DNA of 64,000 nt from Haloarchaeobius sp. FL176 (GCF_024609245.1 NZ_JANJYH010000007.1:62001-126000), one strand, 5' to 3'. Shown: positions 1-12,196, counted from the stretch's first letter. Program-made: numbers and translations. The notes: a model not told the origin generated them from the sequence alone.

Positions 1-1
1 C

Positions 2-43
2 GACGAGGATGACGTCGACGTCGAGGACGACGACGAAGCGTAA
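2..43 (+). CDS. C-terminal end of an acidic protein (5' part outside the window)
   Basis: An open frame enters from the left edge and ends with TAA at 41-43. The last 13 residues are almost entirely Asp, Glu, Val and Ala, a typical acidic haloarchaeal C-terminus. Too little is visible to name a family. It converges on the copper protein gene, whose stop lies 13 bases away. Confidence 0.55.
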   Translation, partial: DEDDVDVEDDDEA

Positions 44-55
44 GCGGTCGACGGA

Positions 56-487
56 CTACTCCGTCACGACGATTTTTCCGGTCATGCCGCCGCGTTCGTG
101 AGGGATACAGACGTAGGCGTGCTCGCCGGGCACCTCGAACGTGTGTTCGAACGTCTCGCCGACGGGGATAGCGCCCCCGCGGCTGTTGAACCAGGCGTTG
201 CGAGCGGCGTCTTCGTCGTCGAACTTGCCCGAGGCGAAGTAGGCAGCGTCCTCGGGGATACCCCCCTCGTAGGCGGTGACGGTGTGAGCCTTGCTGGAGG
301 TGTTCTTCCAGACGACGCTCTCGCCGACGGCGACCTCGAACTCGCCCGGGCGGAAAGCGTTCGCCGACATGCCGATGTTACAGGCCTCGCCGCAGTTCGT
401 TCGGGAGTTCGAGGAGAGCGCGAGACAGCCCGAGAGCCCGACTGCGGTGGCGGTGCCGACCGACGCGAGGAGTGTCCGGCGGTCCAT
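56..487 (-). CDS. Halocyanin-like blue copper lipoprotein
   Basis: This is a small secreted type-1 copper protein, expected to carry electrons on the outer face of the membrane. The start chosen gives an N-terminus with twin arginine (MDRRTLL) followed by a hydrophobic stretch and a lipobox-like SGCL, so Tat export and lipid anchoring are likely. A longer in-frame start at 523 would push the signal inward and is less likely. The cupredoxin part holds the expected ligands: His in KAHTVTAY, then Cys and His in YVCIPHERGGMTGK, with the Met ligand just after. An insertion of about 40 residues sits between the first His and the C-terminal ligand loop. The terminal oxidase at 9,190-11,022 is a plausible acceptor, but this is inference. 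Confidence 0.85.
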   Translation of the reverse strand: MDRRTLLASVGTATAVGLSGCLALSSNSRTNCGEACNIGMSANAFRPGEFEVAVGESVVWKNTSSKAHTVTAYEGGIPEDAAYFASGKFDDEDAARNAWFNSRGGAIPVGETFEHTFEVPGEHAYVCIPHERGGMTGKIVVTE

Positions 488-559
488 AGCGGCGGCTAGG
501 GAAGAGCCGGACATAGGCGTCACGGTTCGTCCAGCGAGGTGAGAACGGGCGGCGACCGG

Positions 560-1594
560 CTACTGTTCTTCGATGCAGTCGCGGATGGGTCCCATCACGT
601 CGTCCGCGATGGTGTACGGGTCGGTGTCGCCGGCCATCACGCCGTCGACGAACGTGCCGACGCCACCCTGGTCGTCGAGTTCGTCCTCGACCAGCCCCGC
701 CGCGTCGTCCCGCAGGAGGGTCCGGATCTCCTCGGCGACGCGCTGGCGGCGGCGGCGCGTGAGTTCGCCGGACGCCTCGAGGAACGTCCGGTGCTCGGTG
801 AACGTCTCGACGAGGTCGACGACGCCCTCCCCATCGGTGGCGACGGTCTCCACGATGGGTGGCTTCCACGGGTCGGTGTCGGTCGGCATGTCGAGGTCCA
901 TCTCGACCTCGTCGAAGCCGTGGTGCCCGGCGTCCACCGTCGTCGAGCCCTGACCGAGGTGGACCATCTCGGTCAGCTCCTGGACCGTCCTGTCCGCGCC
1001 GTCCATGTCTGCCTTGTTGACGACGAAGATGTCCGCGATCTCGAGGATACCGGCCTTGAGCATCTGGACGTTGTCGCCCGCGCCGGGCGGGACGAGGACG
1101 GTGACGGTGTCGGCCGCGCCGACGATGTCGATCTCGTTCTGGCCCGCGCCGACGGTCTCGATGATGACCTTGTCCTTGCCGAAGGCGTCCATCGCCTTGA
1201 CCGCATCTGCGGTCGCGGTCGAGAGCCCACCGAGGTTGCCGCGGGCGGACATCGACCGGAAGAACACGTCCATGTCGCCGACGTTCGACGCCATCCGGAT
1301 GCGGTCGCCGAGCACCGCGCCCCCGGTGTATGGCGACGAGGGGTCGATGGCGACGACGCCGACGGTCTCGCCCTGCTCACGGTAGTGCTCGGCGAGCTTG
1401 TCGACCAGCGTGGACTTGCCCGCGCCGGGGCTCCCCGTGATGCCGATGACCTCTGCGTTGCCAGTGTGCTCGTAGAGCCCGGAGACGAGCTCGCGGTAGC
1501 CGGGGTCGCGGTTCTCGATCTTCGTGATGACCCGAGCCAGCGCGCGGTGTTTCCCCGCGAGCAGGTCGTCGAGCAGTCCCGCCGACTCGCTCAT
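560..1594 (-). CDS. meaB: MeaB/ArgK-family GTPase, methylmalonyl-CoA mutase chaperone
   Basis: This G3E P-loop GTPase protects and reloads adenosylcobalamin in methylmalonyl-CoA mutase. The P-loop GSPGAGKST is at residues 54-62, the Asp-containing VVAIDPSSP motif follows near residue 82, and NKAD, the guanine-specificity motif, is near residue 193. The 344-residue length is normal for MeaB. It is translationally coupled to mcmA2: its ATG overlaps the mcmA2 stop by four bases (1591-1594). The family once called ArgK (arginine/ornithine transport kinase) is the same protein; the mutase context makes MeaB the better name. Confidence 0.95.
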   Translation of the reverse strand: MSESAGLLDDLLAGKHRALARVITKIENRDPGYRELVSGLYEHTGNAEVIGITGSPGAGKSTLVDKLAEHYREQGETVGVVAIDPSSPYTGGAVLGDRIRMASNVGDMDVFFRSMSARGNLGGLSTATADAVKAMDAFGKDKVIIETVGAGQNEIDIVGAADTVTVLVPPGAGDNVQMLKAGILEIADIFVVNKADMDGADRTVQELTEMVHLGQGSTTVDAGHHGFDEVEMDLDMPTDTDPWKPPIVETVATDGEGVVDLVETFTEHRTFLEASGELTRRRRQRVAEEIRTLLRDDAAGLVEDELDDQGGVGTFVDGVMAGDTDPYTIADDVMGPIRDCIEEQ

Positions 1595-2007
1595 CGTTCG
1601 GGCGCGTTCTCGCGGACGTACTCGACCGTCTCCTCCATCGGGGTGCCGGGACCGAACACCTCGGCGACGCCCAGCTCCTTCAGCTCGGCCTTGTCGTCGT
1701 CGGGGATGACTCCGCCGACGAGGATGAGCGTGTCGTCGAACGCGTCGTACTCTTTCAGCCCCTCGACAATCTTCGGGACGAGCGTGTTGTGGGCACCCGA
1801 GAGGATGGAGATGCCCAGTACGTTCACGTCCTCCTGGACCGCCGCCTGGACGATCTCGTCGGGGGCCTTGTGCAGTCCGGAGTAGATGACCTCGAAGCCG
1901 GCGTCACGGAACGCCCGTGCGATGACGTGTGCGCCACGGTCGTGGCCGTCCAGCCCGACCTTGGCCACGAGACACCGAATCGACCGCTGCGACTGGTCGG
2001 TACTCAT
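1591..2007 (-). CDS. mcmA2: Methylmalonyl-CoA mutase, small B12-binding subunit
   Basis: This 138-residue protein is the cobalamin-binding domain of methylmalonyl-CoA mutase as a separate subunit. The DxHxxG motif that supplies the lower-axial His ligand is seen as DGHDRG at residues 20-25, and the later SGL and GGVIPDDD segments match the B12-binding Rossmann-like fold. The catalytic TIM-barrel subunit is encoded on the other strand at 3093-4793. It is first in a two-gene leftward operon with meaB. With mcmA1 it would interconvert methylmalonyl-CoA and succinyl-CoA. No methylmalonyl-CoA epimerase gene is visible in this window. Confidence 0.95.
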   Translation of the reverse strand: MSTDQSQRSIRCLVAKVGLDGHDRGAHVIARAFRDAGFEVIYSGLHKAPDEIVQAAVQEDVNVLGISILSGAHNTLVPKIVEGLKEYDAFDDTLILVGGVIPDDDKAELKELGVAEVFGPGTPMEETVEYVRENAPER

Positions 2008-2033
2008 ACGTCCACCTTCCGGTCGCCCGCGTT

Positions 2034-2042
2034 TTACTTTAA
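2034..2042 (-). promoter_or_regulatory. Putative TATA element of mcmA2-meaB
   Basis: Read on the minus strand, an A/T-rich TTAAAGTAA-type element lies 27-35 bases before the mcmA2 ATG in otherwise GC-rich DNA. The spacing implies a nearly leaderless transcript. Assigned by position and composition only. Confidence 0.4.
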
Positions 2043-2165
2043 CGGAACCGACGACGCCCTCGCCGCCCGTTCTTCAACTATGGCTGTAATAATTCAATGA
2101 CGGTGGCATTCCCGCCGTCCGTCGGAAGCGCAAGGACGATGACACCCCACTCCTAAGCCCCGACA

Positions 2166-2768
2166 ATGGCCACCTCAGACGTACGCGGGACGGTCCGGGA
2201 GAACGTACTGACCACGACAGTCGTCCTCTCCGCTCTCGGCTACGCGCTCGTCCTCGGCACGTTCGCCGGGCTCTTTCCCATCTATCCGGAGCTCGGCAGG
2301 GAAACGACGGACCTGCTCTCGCACGCTATCGCGGTCGTCAACACGGTCGCGACGATATCGCTCGCGCTCGGCTGGTACTGGATCCGCAACGGCGAGGTCA
2401 AAAAGCACCGGGCCGCGATGGCGACATCGTTCAGCCTCATCCTCGTGTTCCTGGTGCTCTACCTCACGAAGGTCGGCGGCGGCGGCGAGAAGGCGATGGT
2501 CGGCGCGCCCGACCTCGTCTACGGGGCGTACCTCATCATGCTCGCCATCCACATCGTACTCTCCGTGGTGTCCGTGCCGGTGGTGCTGTACGCGCTGCTG
2601 CTCGGGCTGACGCACTCGCCCGGTGAGCTCCGGGACACTGCCCACAAGCGCGTCGGCCGCATCGCCGCCGGCTCGTGGATCCTCTCGCTCACGCTCGGCG
2701 TCGTCACCTACCTCATGCTGAACCACGTCTACAGCGCCGAGATGCGGCTCGTGAGCCTCCTCGTCTGA
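2166..2768 (+). CDS. DUF420-family membrane protein
   Basis: This 200-residue protein has five to six predicted transmembrane helices and a short cytoplasmic loop with RNGEVKKHR, which resembles the conserved His-containing loops of DUF420 (YozB-like) proteins. Family members often sit near haem-copper oxidase or cytochrome assembly genes. The terminal oxidase gene is about 6 kb away, so a role in respiratory assembly is possible but unproven. The start is the first ATG after a gap with no competing ORF. Confidence 0.8.
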   Translation: MATSDVRGTVRENVLTTTVVLSALGYALVLGTFAGLFPIYPELGRETTDLLSHAIAVVNTVATISLALGWYWIRNGEVKKHRAAMATSFSLILVFLVLYLTKVGGGGEKAMVGAPDLVYGAYLIMLAIHIVLSVVSVPVVLYALLLGLTHSPGELRDTAHKRVGRIAAGSWILSLTLGVVTYLMLNHVYSAEMRLVSLLV

Positions 2769-2811
2769 GGATCGCCAGCTTTCCGTCGGAGCGGTGAGTG
2801 TAGCTCCGTCG

Positions 2812-2959
2812 ATGGCGCAGGTGAAGCACCGCCATCAACCGTCTCACCGGGGCCATCATGCTCCCCGTCGCCCTCTACTACCTGCTCGCCGTGTTCGACG
2901 TGGCCGGCATCGCACCGCTCGTCGAGCCGTACTTCGAGACCGTCTTCGGCGCGTTCTGA
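2812..2959 (+). pseudogene. Small membrane protein ORF, possibly frameshifted
   Basis: In one frame the 33 codons from ATG 2858 to TGA 2957-2959 encode a hydrophobic, haloarchaeal-looking peptide (MLPVALYYLLAVFDVAG, then an acidic tail). The frame reads back sensibly to 2825 (STAINRLTGAI) but meets a stop at 2822-2824 with no start codon. An ATG at 2812 lies in the neighbouring frame; removing one base near 2825 would join MAQVK to TAINRLTGAIMLPV and give about 47 residues. It is therefore either a 33-residue protein from 2858 or a slightly longer one broken by a single base. It lies in the 324-base gap between the DUF420 gene and mcmA1. Confidence 0.4.
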
Positions 2960-3061
2960 GCCGGGAGACGGACCGGGGCGCCGCCGGCAGTCGGTGCCCG
3001 GTTGGAGACGGCGAGAGCGGGTGGCGAAGCTACTGCGCCCACCGGTGACCGGTACCGAACC

Positions 3062-3068
3062 ATTATTG
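3062..3068 (+). promoter_or_regulatory. Putative TATA element of mcmA1
   Basis: ATTATTG lies 25-31 bases before the ATG at 3093 in GC-rich surroundings. This implies a leaderless or near-leaderless mRNA and supports the internal start over the longer frame that opens at 2994. Confidence 0.4.
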
Positions 3069-3092
3069 CCCGGTCCGGCAATACTTACGCCC

Positions 3093-4793
<1,701 letters not shown>

Positions 4794-4794
4794 G

Positions 4795-6186
4795 TTACAG
4801 GTAGTCCATCCCGGTCGTCTCGCCGAGGTCGAAGCCCGCGCGCTCGTGGGACCACTCCACGGGCTCGTCGCGGTGCTCGTCCATGAACGAGACGATCTCC
4901 TGCCCGACGTTCTCACCGTAGAGCTCCGGCCCGTCCCGCATCGTCGCCAGCAGCGCGTCGTCCTCGCAGACCCGGCGGACCGCCGTCGCCACGAACTCAC
5001 CGGAGATGGGCGGCACGAGCAGGTTCGTGTTCGCCTCGAACACCGTCTCGGGGCGGTCGGTGTTGAACCGCGCAGTGAGACACGCTGCCTCCTCGATGTG
5101 GTTCAGCTCCTCCTGCATGCTGCCGGAGTCGGTGAACTCCGCCATGCACTGCCCCGATTCGAGGAACTCGTAGACGTGGGCGTGCTTCTTCCAGAGCCCG
5201 GTGAAGAGGAAATTCGCCCGTGTCTCGTCGAGTTCGAGCAGTTTCTCGCGCAGCCCCGTCGCCTCGAGCGCGTTGCGGGTCGCCGTGAGTTCGACGAAGT
5301 TGACGTTGTAGCCGTCCTCGACGAGGGAAATCACGCCCTCGACGATGGCGCGGAAGCGGCCGGGGAGCAGGTTCGCGCGCCGGTGGATGTCGACGCGGAG
5401 CCAGTCGTCCCGGGCCTCGAGTTCGGGGTAGACGTCGAAGACGCTCTCGTCCAGGTCGGCCTCGCGCTTGGCCGCGATGGCGTCGACGACGCTGTTGCCG
5501 ACGACCGGCACCCGCTCTTCGGGGTATCCCTCCCGGACGAGGTGCTCGCGGTTCAGTTCGACCGGCGCGAAGTGGTAGAGCGACGCCGCGGAGCCGACGA
5601 AGGTGTCGTACTGTTCGGGGAACGGCTCGGAGCGGTCGACGTGCCAGTCGCCCTCGAACTGCGCCTCGACGAACGCGTCGACGGCGTCCGCGTCGCCGAC
5701 GCCGAGGCCGTCCCGGTCGACCGCGTCGTAGTCCGGCGCCATCCCGCGCAGTCCGGCCTCGTTGTGGGCGACCTGCTGGCCGGTGGCAAAGGCCCAGGCC
5801 TGTGGGACCGTCGCGGCGGCGTGCGTGTCACCGTGGACGAGGGGGACGACCGTCGTCTCCGGGTGGTGTTCGTCGAGATAGTCGGTGAACCGGTCGACCC
5901 GGCTCGTGACTTCGGCGGTCTTCTGGGAAAGGCCGCCGCGGACCCCCAGGTCGACACCGATGTGGTCCTCGACGCCGTACTCCGCCAGCCCGTGGCCGAG
6001 CAGGTCGTCGTAGTGCTGGCCGGTGTGGAGGATGAAGCAGGGCACGCCCAGTTCGTCGGCGGCGGTGACGACTGGGGCCTGCTTGTAGAAGTCCGGCTTG
6101 GTCGCCGTCACGACGGCGATGGCGAACTCGGCGTCGGCGAGGCGGGCGTCGAGGCGGTCCTCGTGGACCGTGTACGCGTTGCTCAT
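4795..6186 (-). CDS. UDP-N-acetylglucosamine 2-epimerase-like protein
   Basis: The 463-residue product resembles the GT-B fold epimerases that interconvert UDP-GlcNAc and UDP-ManNAc. Visible family features are the N-terminal ATKPDFYKQAPVV substrate loop, HTGQHYDD, PLVHGDTHAAA, the VAHNEAGLRG segment that corresponds to HVEAGLR, and a C-terminal EFTDSGSMQEE matching the TDSGGxQEE loop. It is about 80-90 residues longer than the usual 370, with extra sequence at the N-terminus and in the middle. It could serve sugar-nucleotide supply for surface glycans. No other glycan gene is adjacent, so the exact substrate is open. Confidence 0.82.
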   Translation of the reverse strand: MSNAYTVHEDRLDARLADAEFAIAVVTATKPDFYKQAPVVTAADELGVPCFILHTGQHYDDLLGHGLAEYGVEDHIGVDLGVRGGLSQKTAEVTSRVDRFTDYLDEHHPETTVVPLVHGDTHAAATVPQAWAFATGQQVAHNEAGLRGMAPDYDAVDRDGLGVGDADAVDAFVEAQFEGDWHVDRSEPFPEQYDTFVGSAASLYHFAPVELNREHLVREGYPEERVPVVGNSVVDAIAAKREADLDESVFDVYPELEARDDWLRVDIHRRANLLPGRFRAIVEGVISLVEDGYNVNFVELTATRNALEATGLREKLLELDETRANFLFTGLWKKHAHVYEFLESGQCMAEFTDSGSMQEELNHIEEAACLTARFNTDRPETVFEANTNLLVPPISGEFVATAVRRVCEDDALLATMRDGPELYGENVGQEIVSFMDEHRDEPVEWSHERAGFDLGETTGMDYL

Positions 6187-6250
6187 CGGCTACTGGTCGA
6201 CGACGGAGGGCCGAGTAGCTGTTCATTTCAGTCCGGAACCCACTGCGGAC

Positions 6251-6678
6251 GTGCGCCCCCGACCACACTCGACAGACGAAGCCTCCTCTCGACTGTGCCC
6301 TCCGTCGGTCTGCTTTCGGCGGGTTGTCTGTCGAACGATAGCTCCCCGAACAGAATCGTCGTCCCGTCGATGGCAGTCGACAACGCCGACACGGAGTCCC
6401 CCGTCGTCGCACTCGTCCTCCTTCGCGACGGATCGGTCGTCGCGGGCGTCCGGCGGACGGTGGAACGGAAAGAGAACGAGGTGCTCGGTAACTACTACGT
6501 CGACTCCGGGTGGAAAGCGACGCGAGGGGTGTACACGGACGCGGTGCAGGTCGACGACCACGACTGGCACCAGCGGACTCTCGACCCCGGACCAGGCGTC
6601 GAGGTACCCCGCGTGACGGTCCGCATCGACGAGCAGGCCGACCCGGTCGTCACGACCGTTCCCGAGAGCCGAACGTAA
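6251..6678 (+). pseudogene. Putative Tat lipoprotein with no start codon in frame
   Basis: A frame ending at TAA 6676-6678 encodes a classic haloarchaeal lipoprotein signal (LDRRSLLSTVPSVGLLSAGC) and a roughly 110-residue domain rich in beta-prone segments. No ATG, GTG or TTG precedes the twin arginine in frame. A GTG at 6251 is in the neighbouring frame and would join it if the C5 run at 6256-6260 had one more C, giving MRPPTTLDRRSLL. An in-frame GTG at 6295 would start inside the signal and lose the arginines. Either the C run is miscounted or the gene is damaged. Function unknown. Confidence 0.55.
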
Positions 6679-6738
6679 CCGACCCCCGGCGTCGGGGGAA
6701 CGCTTATCCCGTTTATGACCGTCGGTCTTCAACGAACT

Positions 6739-8714
<1,976 letters not shown>

Positions 8715-8718
<4 letters not shown>

Positions 8719-9002
8719 CCCTCGTCGACCGACCCGTCGTCGAACCGCGAGACGAATCGGACCGCGAGGAGGAGAACGCCGAGGGTCACGCCGACCATCA
8801 CGACGCCGTAGATGGCGAAGTTGAGCGGCGTCACCGCGAACTCGGCGCCCGCGAAGCTCGCCTGCTGGATGTCGCGCCCGGACTTGACGGGCAGCAACAC
8901 GCCGACGGATGCACCGAAGACACCTGCGAGTGCGACGACAGCCAGGTAGATGGCGACGACGATGCGTCTGCCCCGGAACCGGTCGCTGACGGTCTCTGTC
9001 AC
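8715..9002 (-). CDS. Small two-helix membrane protein near the terminal oxidase
   Basis: The 95-residue product starts at GTG (MTETVSDRFRGRR), has two transmembrane helices (around residues 13-35 and 60-82) and an acidic tail. A longer open frame upstream lacks coding character, so the GTG is preferred. Similar short proteins occur beside haem-copper oxidase genes in haloarchaea. I cannot assign a biochemical role. It is convergent with acs and divergent from the 28-residue ORF at 9063. Confidence 0.6.
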
Positions 9003-9062
9003 GTGCGAGACTGGGGGCTGGCCAACGATTAGCCTTTCCCTCTGTACGCCATAGGACGCGGT

Positions 9063-9149
9063 ATGAGCGAGAAGGAACTGATCGGACTCGTCCTCGGCAG
9101 CATCGTCACGCTGATGTTCGTTACCGGCTTCGTGCTCGTCCTGAGCTAG
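9063..9149 (+). CDS. 28-residue single-span membrane peptide
   Basis: An ATG-initiated ORF encodes MSEKELIGLVLGS and then a hydrophobic helix, ending at TAG 9147-9149. It is one transmembrane segment with a charged N-terminus, like the very small accessory subunits seen with terminal oxidases. It stands between two respiratory-type membrane genes and has no competing ORF. Support is composition, context and clean ends only. Confidence 0.5.
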   Translation: MSEKELIGLVLGSIVTLMFVTGFVLVLS

Positions 9150-9189
9150 CGCTGGCCGTCCGGAAGAATACGAAGAAGAATCGAACCGC

Positions 9190-11022
9190 TCAGGCGTCGG
9201 TTTCTGCGTCCTCGGCCTCTCCACCGTCGGTGAGTGCCGTCTCGAGACGGTCGTCGAACCAGTCCCACTCGCGGGATTCGACGCCGTCCTCTTCGAGGTT
9301 CCACGGGTCGGGACCGACGCGCGGACCTTCGAGGTAGGACTGGACCATGTTCCAGAGCCAGATGATCTGGGCGACCAGCAGGATGAACGCCCCGACGGTC
9401 GCGAGGACGTGGAGCAGCTGGATGAAGTCGATGGGGCCGACCGTGATGAGGTTGTACGTCGCGTAGCGACGCGGCATGCCGGCGTAGCCCATCAGGATCA
9501 TCGCGAAGAAGGTCAGGTTCGTCCCGACCATCGTGAGCCAGAAGTGGGCCTTGGCGAGCGTGACCTGGTACATCCGCCCGGTGACGAGCGGGAACCAGTA
9601 GTAGACTCCCGCGAACACGGCGAACGCGATGGCGCCCATGATGACGTAGTGGAAGTGGCCGACGACGTAGTAGGTGTCGTGCAGGATGAGGTCGACGGGG
9701 ATGGAGGCGAGGAAGACGCCCGTCACACCGCCGATGATGAAGTTCCCGACGAAGCCGATACAGAACAGCATCGGCGTCGTCAGGCGAATCTTCCCGTTCC
9801 ACATCGTCGTGATCCAGTTGAACGTCTTCACCGCACTCGGTATTGCGATGGCTAGTGAGACGGCCATGAACGAGGCGCGGATGCGCGGGTCGATACCCGT
9901 CGAGAACATGTGGTGAGCCCACACGCCGAACGAGAGCACGCCGATTGCCAGCGTGGAGTAGACGACGAACTTGAACCCGAACAGCTTCCGGCCCGAGAAG
10001 CGCGGGAGCACGTAGCTGATGATGCCCATCGGTGGCAAGACGAGGATGTACACCTCGGGGTGTCCGAAGAACCAGAACAGGTGTTGATAGAGGATGGTGC
10101 CACCCCCGTCGGCCGTGAAGAACGTCGTCGCGAAGTTACGGTCGAGCAGCAGCATGACCAGCGCGCTGCCCAGGAGCGGGAACGAGAACAGGATGAGCGC
10201 GGACTGCGTGAGGATGGTCCACGAGAAGATGTCGAGCTTGTCCCAGCCGACGTCGGGACCGCGCTCCGTGAAGATGGTCGCGATGAAGTTGATCGCGCCC
10301 ATGGTGGCGGAGACGCCGGTGAGGTGCAGCCCGAGCAGCATCAGGTCGGTTCCTGCGTTGAGGTCGGCGATGGTCGACGCAGCGCCCCCCTGTGCGGTCT
10401 GGGAGACCGACTGTGGCGGGTACATCGTCCAGGAGGCCATCGACGGCGCGATGCTGTCGAAGAACGGCGCGATGAAGAAACCGCCCCAGATGAGCACCGC
10501 ACCCGGCGGGAGCATCCAGAACGCGATGGCGTTGATGCGCGGGAACGCCATGTCGTCCGCGTCGATGAGCAGCGGGACGAGGTAGTTGGAGAAGGCGGCG
10601 AGGATGGGCGTCCCGAACAGGAACAGCATCGTGATGCCGTGGCTCGTCAGCAGGGCGTTGTAGAGGTTCTGTCCACTGCTGACGCCCATCGCGGTCGAGA
10701 GCGTCTCGGTCACGTCGATACCGGGGGTGATCAGTTCGGTCCGCATGATGATGACGGCGATGCCACCCCAGGCGAACGCGAGGACGGCGTAGACGCCGTA
10801 GAGGATGCCGATGTCCTTGTGGTCGACGGTGGTAAGCCACCGGAATATCCCGGCCGGTTTCTCAGCATGTCCGTACCCGCCCTCGCGACTGACGATGCCG
10901 GAGCCGGCACCAGCCAGCGGCGTGTACGTGCGCCAGTCCGCGGCGCGTGCCAGAAACAGCACGACCCCGAACAGGAACACAGCCATGAGGGCTGTCAGCA
11001 CTATCTGTCCGCTAATATCCAT
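9190..11022 (-). CDS. coxA: Haem-copper oxidase subunit I (cytochrome c oxidase type)
   Basis: This 610-residue integral membrane protein with about 12 core helices is the catalytic subunit that reduces oxygen and pumps protons. The Cu-B/haem signature is intact: HPEVYILVLPPMGI (His-Tyr cross-link pair and the helix VI Glu of A-type oxidases), VWAHHMFSTG and the haem-ligand segment TYYVVGHFHYV. The N-terminus has one extra helix before the TTVDHKDIGILYG loop, and the C-terminus is an acidic extension. Subunit II and III genes are not in the window. Leftward genes at 11,158 and 11,629 are probably in the same transcription unit upstream. Confidence 0.95.
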   Translation of the reverse strand: MDISGQIVLTALMAVFLFGVVLFLARAADWRTYTPLAGAGSGIVSREGGYGHAEKPAGIFRWLTTVDHKDIGILYGVYAVLAFAWGGIAVIIMRTELITPGIDVTETLSTAMGVSSGQNLYNALLTSHGITMLFLFGTPILAAFSNYLVPLLIDADDMAFPRINAIAFWMLPPGAVLIWGGFFIAPFFDSIAPSMASWTMYPPQSVSQTAQGGAASTIADLNAGTDLMLLGLHLTGVSATMGAINFIATIFTERGPDVGWDKLDIFSWTILTQSALILFSFPLLGSALVMLLLDRNFATTFFTADGGGTILYQHLFWFFGHPEVYILVLPPMGIISYVLPRFSGRKLFGFKFVVYSTLAIGVLSFGVWAHHMFSTGIDPRIRASFMAVSLAIAIPSAVKTFNWITTMWNGKIRLTTPMLFCIGFVGNFIIGGVTGVFLASIPVDLILHDTYYVVGHFHYVIMGAIAFAVFAGVYYWFPLVTGRMYQVTLAKAHFWLTMVGTNLTFFAMILMGYAGMPRRYATYNLITVGPIDFIQLLHVLATVGAFILLVAQIIWLWNMVQSYLEGPRVGPDPWNLEEDGVESREWDWFDDRLETALTDGGEAEDAETDA

Positions 11023-11157
11023 GTGAGTCTCTCAGGATTACTCCCTAAAGAAAGGTTCGGGATGCTCGTCGGTTGTCCGTTTCTCGACGCAACCGATATC
11101 GGGTGACGGCACTCGCGAAGGAGGAGAGGGAGAAGACACGAGCGGTGGGTGTGGCGA

Positions 11158-11535
11158 CTACGCTTCGTCGTCGGCAGCGTCCGTCTCCTCGCTCGTCGTC
11201 GGCGTCTCGACGGTGTCGGCCTCGTCGGTCGCGGAGTCGTCGGCGTCGACCTCGGTCTCCGGTTCGGCCGCTTCCTCGGCTGCCTCGCGGGCCTCCGTCT
11301 CGTTGGCGTCACCCTCGATGGCGACCGCTGAGAAGTACGTCAGGATCGCCAGCAGCCCGAAGGGTACGAGGATGAGCCCGATCTGGAGCAGCGAGTACGT
11401 CCCGTCCCAGCCGAATGGGCCGTACACCATCGGCAGGAACAGCACGAAGAAGAACGCCAGGATGAACAGCGGGATCATGTTCACCGTCAGGTCGAGGAAC
11501 GTGTCCTTGTCGAATATCGTCCGGTCTTGCTCCAT
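11158..11535 (-). CDS. DUF6684-like oxidase-associated membrane protein
   Basis: The product of 125 residues has a short N-terminal MEQDRTIFDKDTFLDLTVN, two transmembrane helices (about residues 16-36 and 52-72) and a 45-residue tail made almost only of Glu, Asp, Ala and Thr. That plan matches the small DUF6684-type proteins found just upstream of coxA in haloarchaea. The ATG at 11535 is chosen because the frame before it is Pro/Lys-rich and out of character. The acidic tail should face the cytoplasm. Biochemical role unknown. Confidence 0.65.
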   Translation of the reverse strand: MEQDRTIFDKDTFLDLTVNMIPLFILAFFFVLFLPMVYGPFGWDGTYSLLQIGLILVPFGLLAILTYFSAVAIEGDANETEAREAAEEAAEPETEVDADDSATDEADTVETPTTSEETDAADDEA

Positions 11536-11628
11536 CGTTGGGGGAGGCTTCGGACGGGCGACCAAATAGGTTGTCGTTTCCGGACCGGCCGAGCGTCGAA
11601 CCGGGGGCCACCGCTCTGTCGCGGTCGG

Positions 11629-12045
11629 TCAGCCGCCGTGTGTTGGCTGTATCTCCAGCCGGAGGCGGCCGTAGACCGAGAGCAGGAGGCCGAGGACGCC
11701 CGCGACGGCGATGGAGACCCCGCGGTACGCGATACCGTTCGGGACTCCGATGAGGTCGCCGTTCTGCATGATGCCGCCGCCGTTGGTCGCGAACAGTGCG
11801 CCGCCGACCGCGACGAAGACGACTGCGAGCCCGCCCAACGTGGGCCAGGGCTGGTCGACGTAGCCGGTCTCGGTGACGATGCCGGCGATGCCACCGATCA
11901 GGAGCAGGATGCCGAACACCGACAGCGGGAGGACGGCGAACAGCACGCCGACCTCGGAGATCGCCACCCCGAACGCGATGAGCATCGGCCAGACGCTCGC
12001 CTTCGGGCGCGGTGGCGTCGCCGTCTCGTGGGACTCGTCTGCCAT
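11629..12045 (-). CDS. Four-helix membrane protein of the cox cluster
   Basis: A 138-residue protein with a charged N-terminus (MADESHETATPPRPKAS) and four predicted helices, the last near YRGVSIAVAGVLGLLLSVYG. It lies 94 bases upstream of the DUF6684-like gene in the same direction, which suggests one cox transcription unit. The N-terminal pattern recalls cox-associated small proteins in related genomes. I do not recognise a characterised function. Confidence 0.6.
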   Translation of the reverse strand: MADESHETATPPRPKASVWPMLIAFGVAISEVGVLFAVLPLSVFGILLLIGGIAGIVTETGYVDQPWPTLGGLAVVFVAVGGALFATNGGGIMQNGDLIGVPNGIAYRGVSIAVAGVLGLLLSVYGRLRLEIQPTHGG

Positions 12046-12164
12046 GGACGTGCGTAGGGAATGGAGCTATAAACACGTCACGAAGCCCGTCCGAGACCGA
12101 GCGTTCGCGCCCGTCTCCGGCCGACCGTGGTCGCTCGTGCGCGGGTTGACGCATTAACCACGAC

Positions 12165-12172
12165 ATATTAAA
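12165..12172 (+). promoter_or_regulatory. Putative TATA element of the thiolase operon
   Basis: ATATTAAA lies 25-32 bases before the ATG at 12197, the standard archaeal spacing for a leaderless mRNA. It is the only A/T-rich octamer nearby. Confidence 0.5.
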
Positions 12173-12196
12173 CCGTGTGTCGTCAACCACTGCCTG

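Noticed and set aside
539-1885. 448-codon open frame opposite meaB and mcmA2
   Set aside because: The minus strand has unmistakable MeaB and B12-domain motifs; the frame is open only because of GC-rich codon bias.
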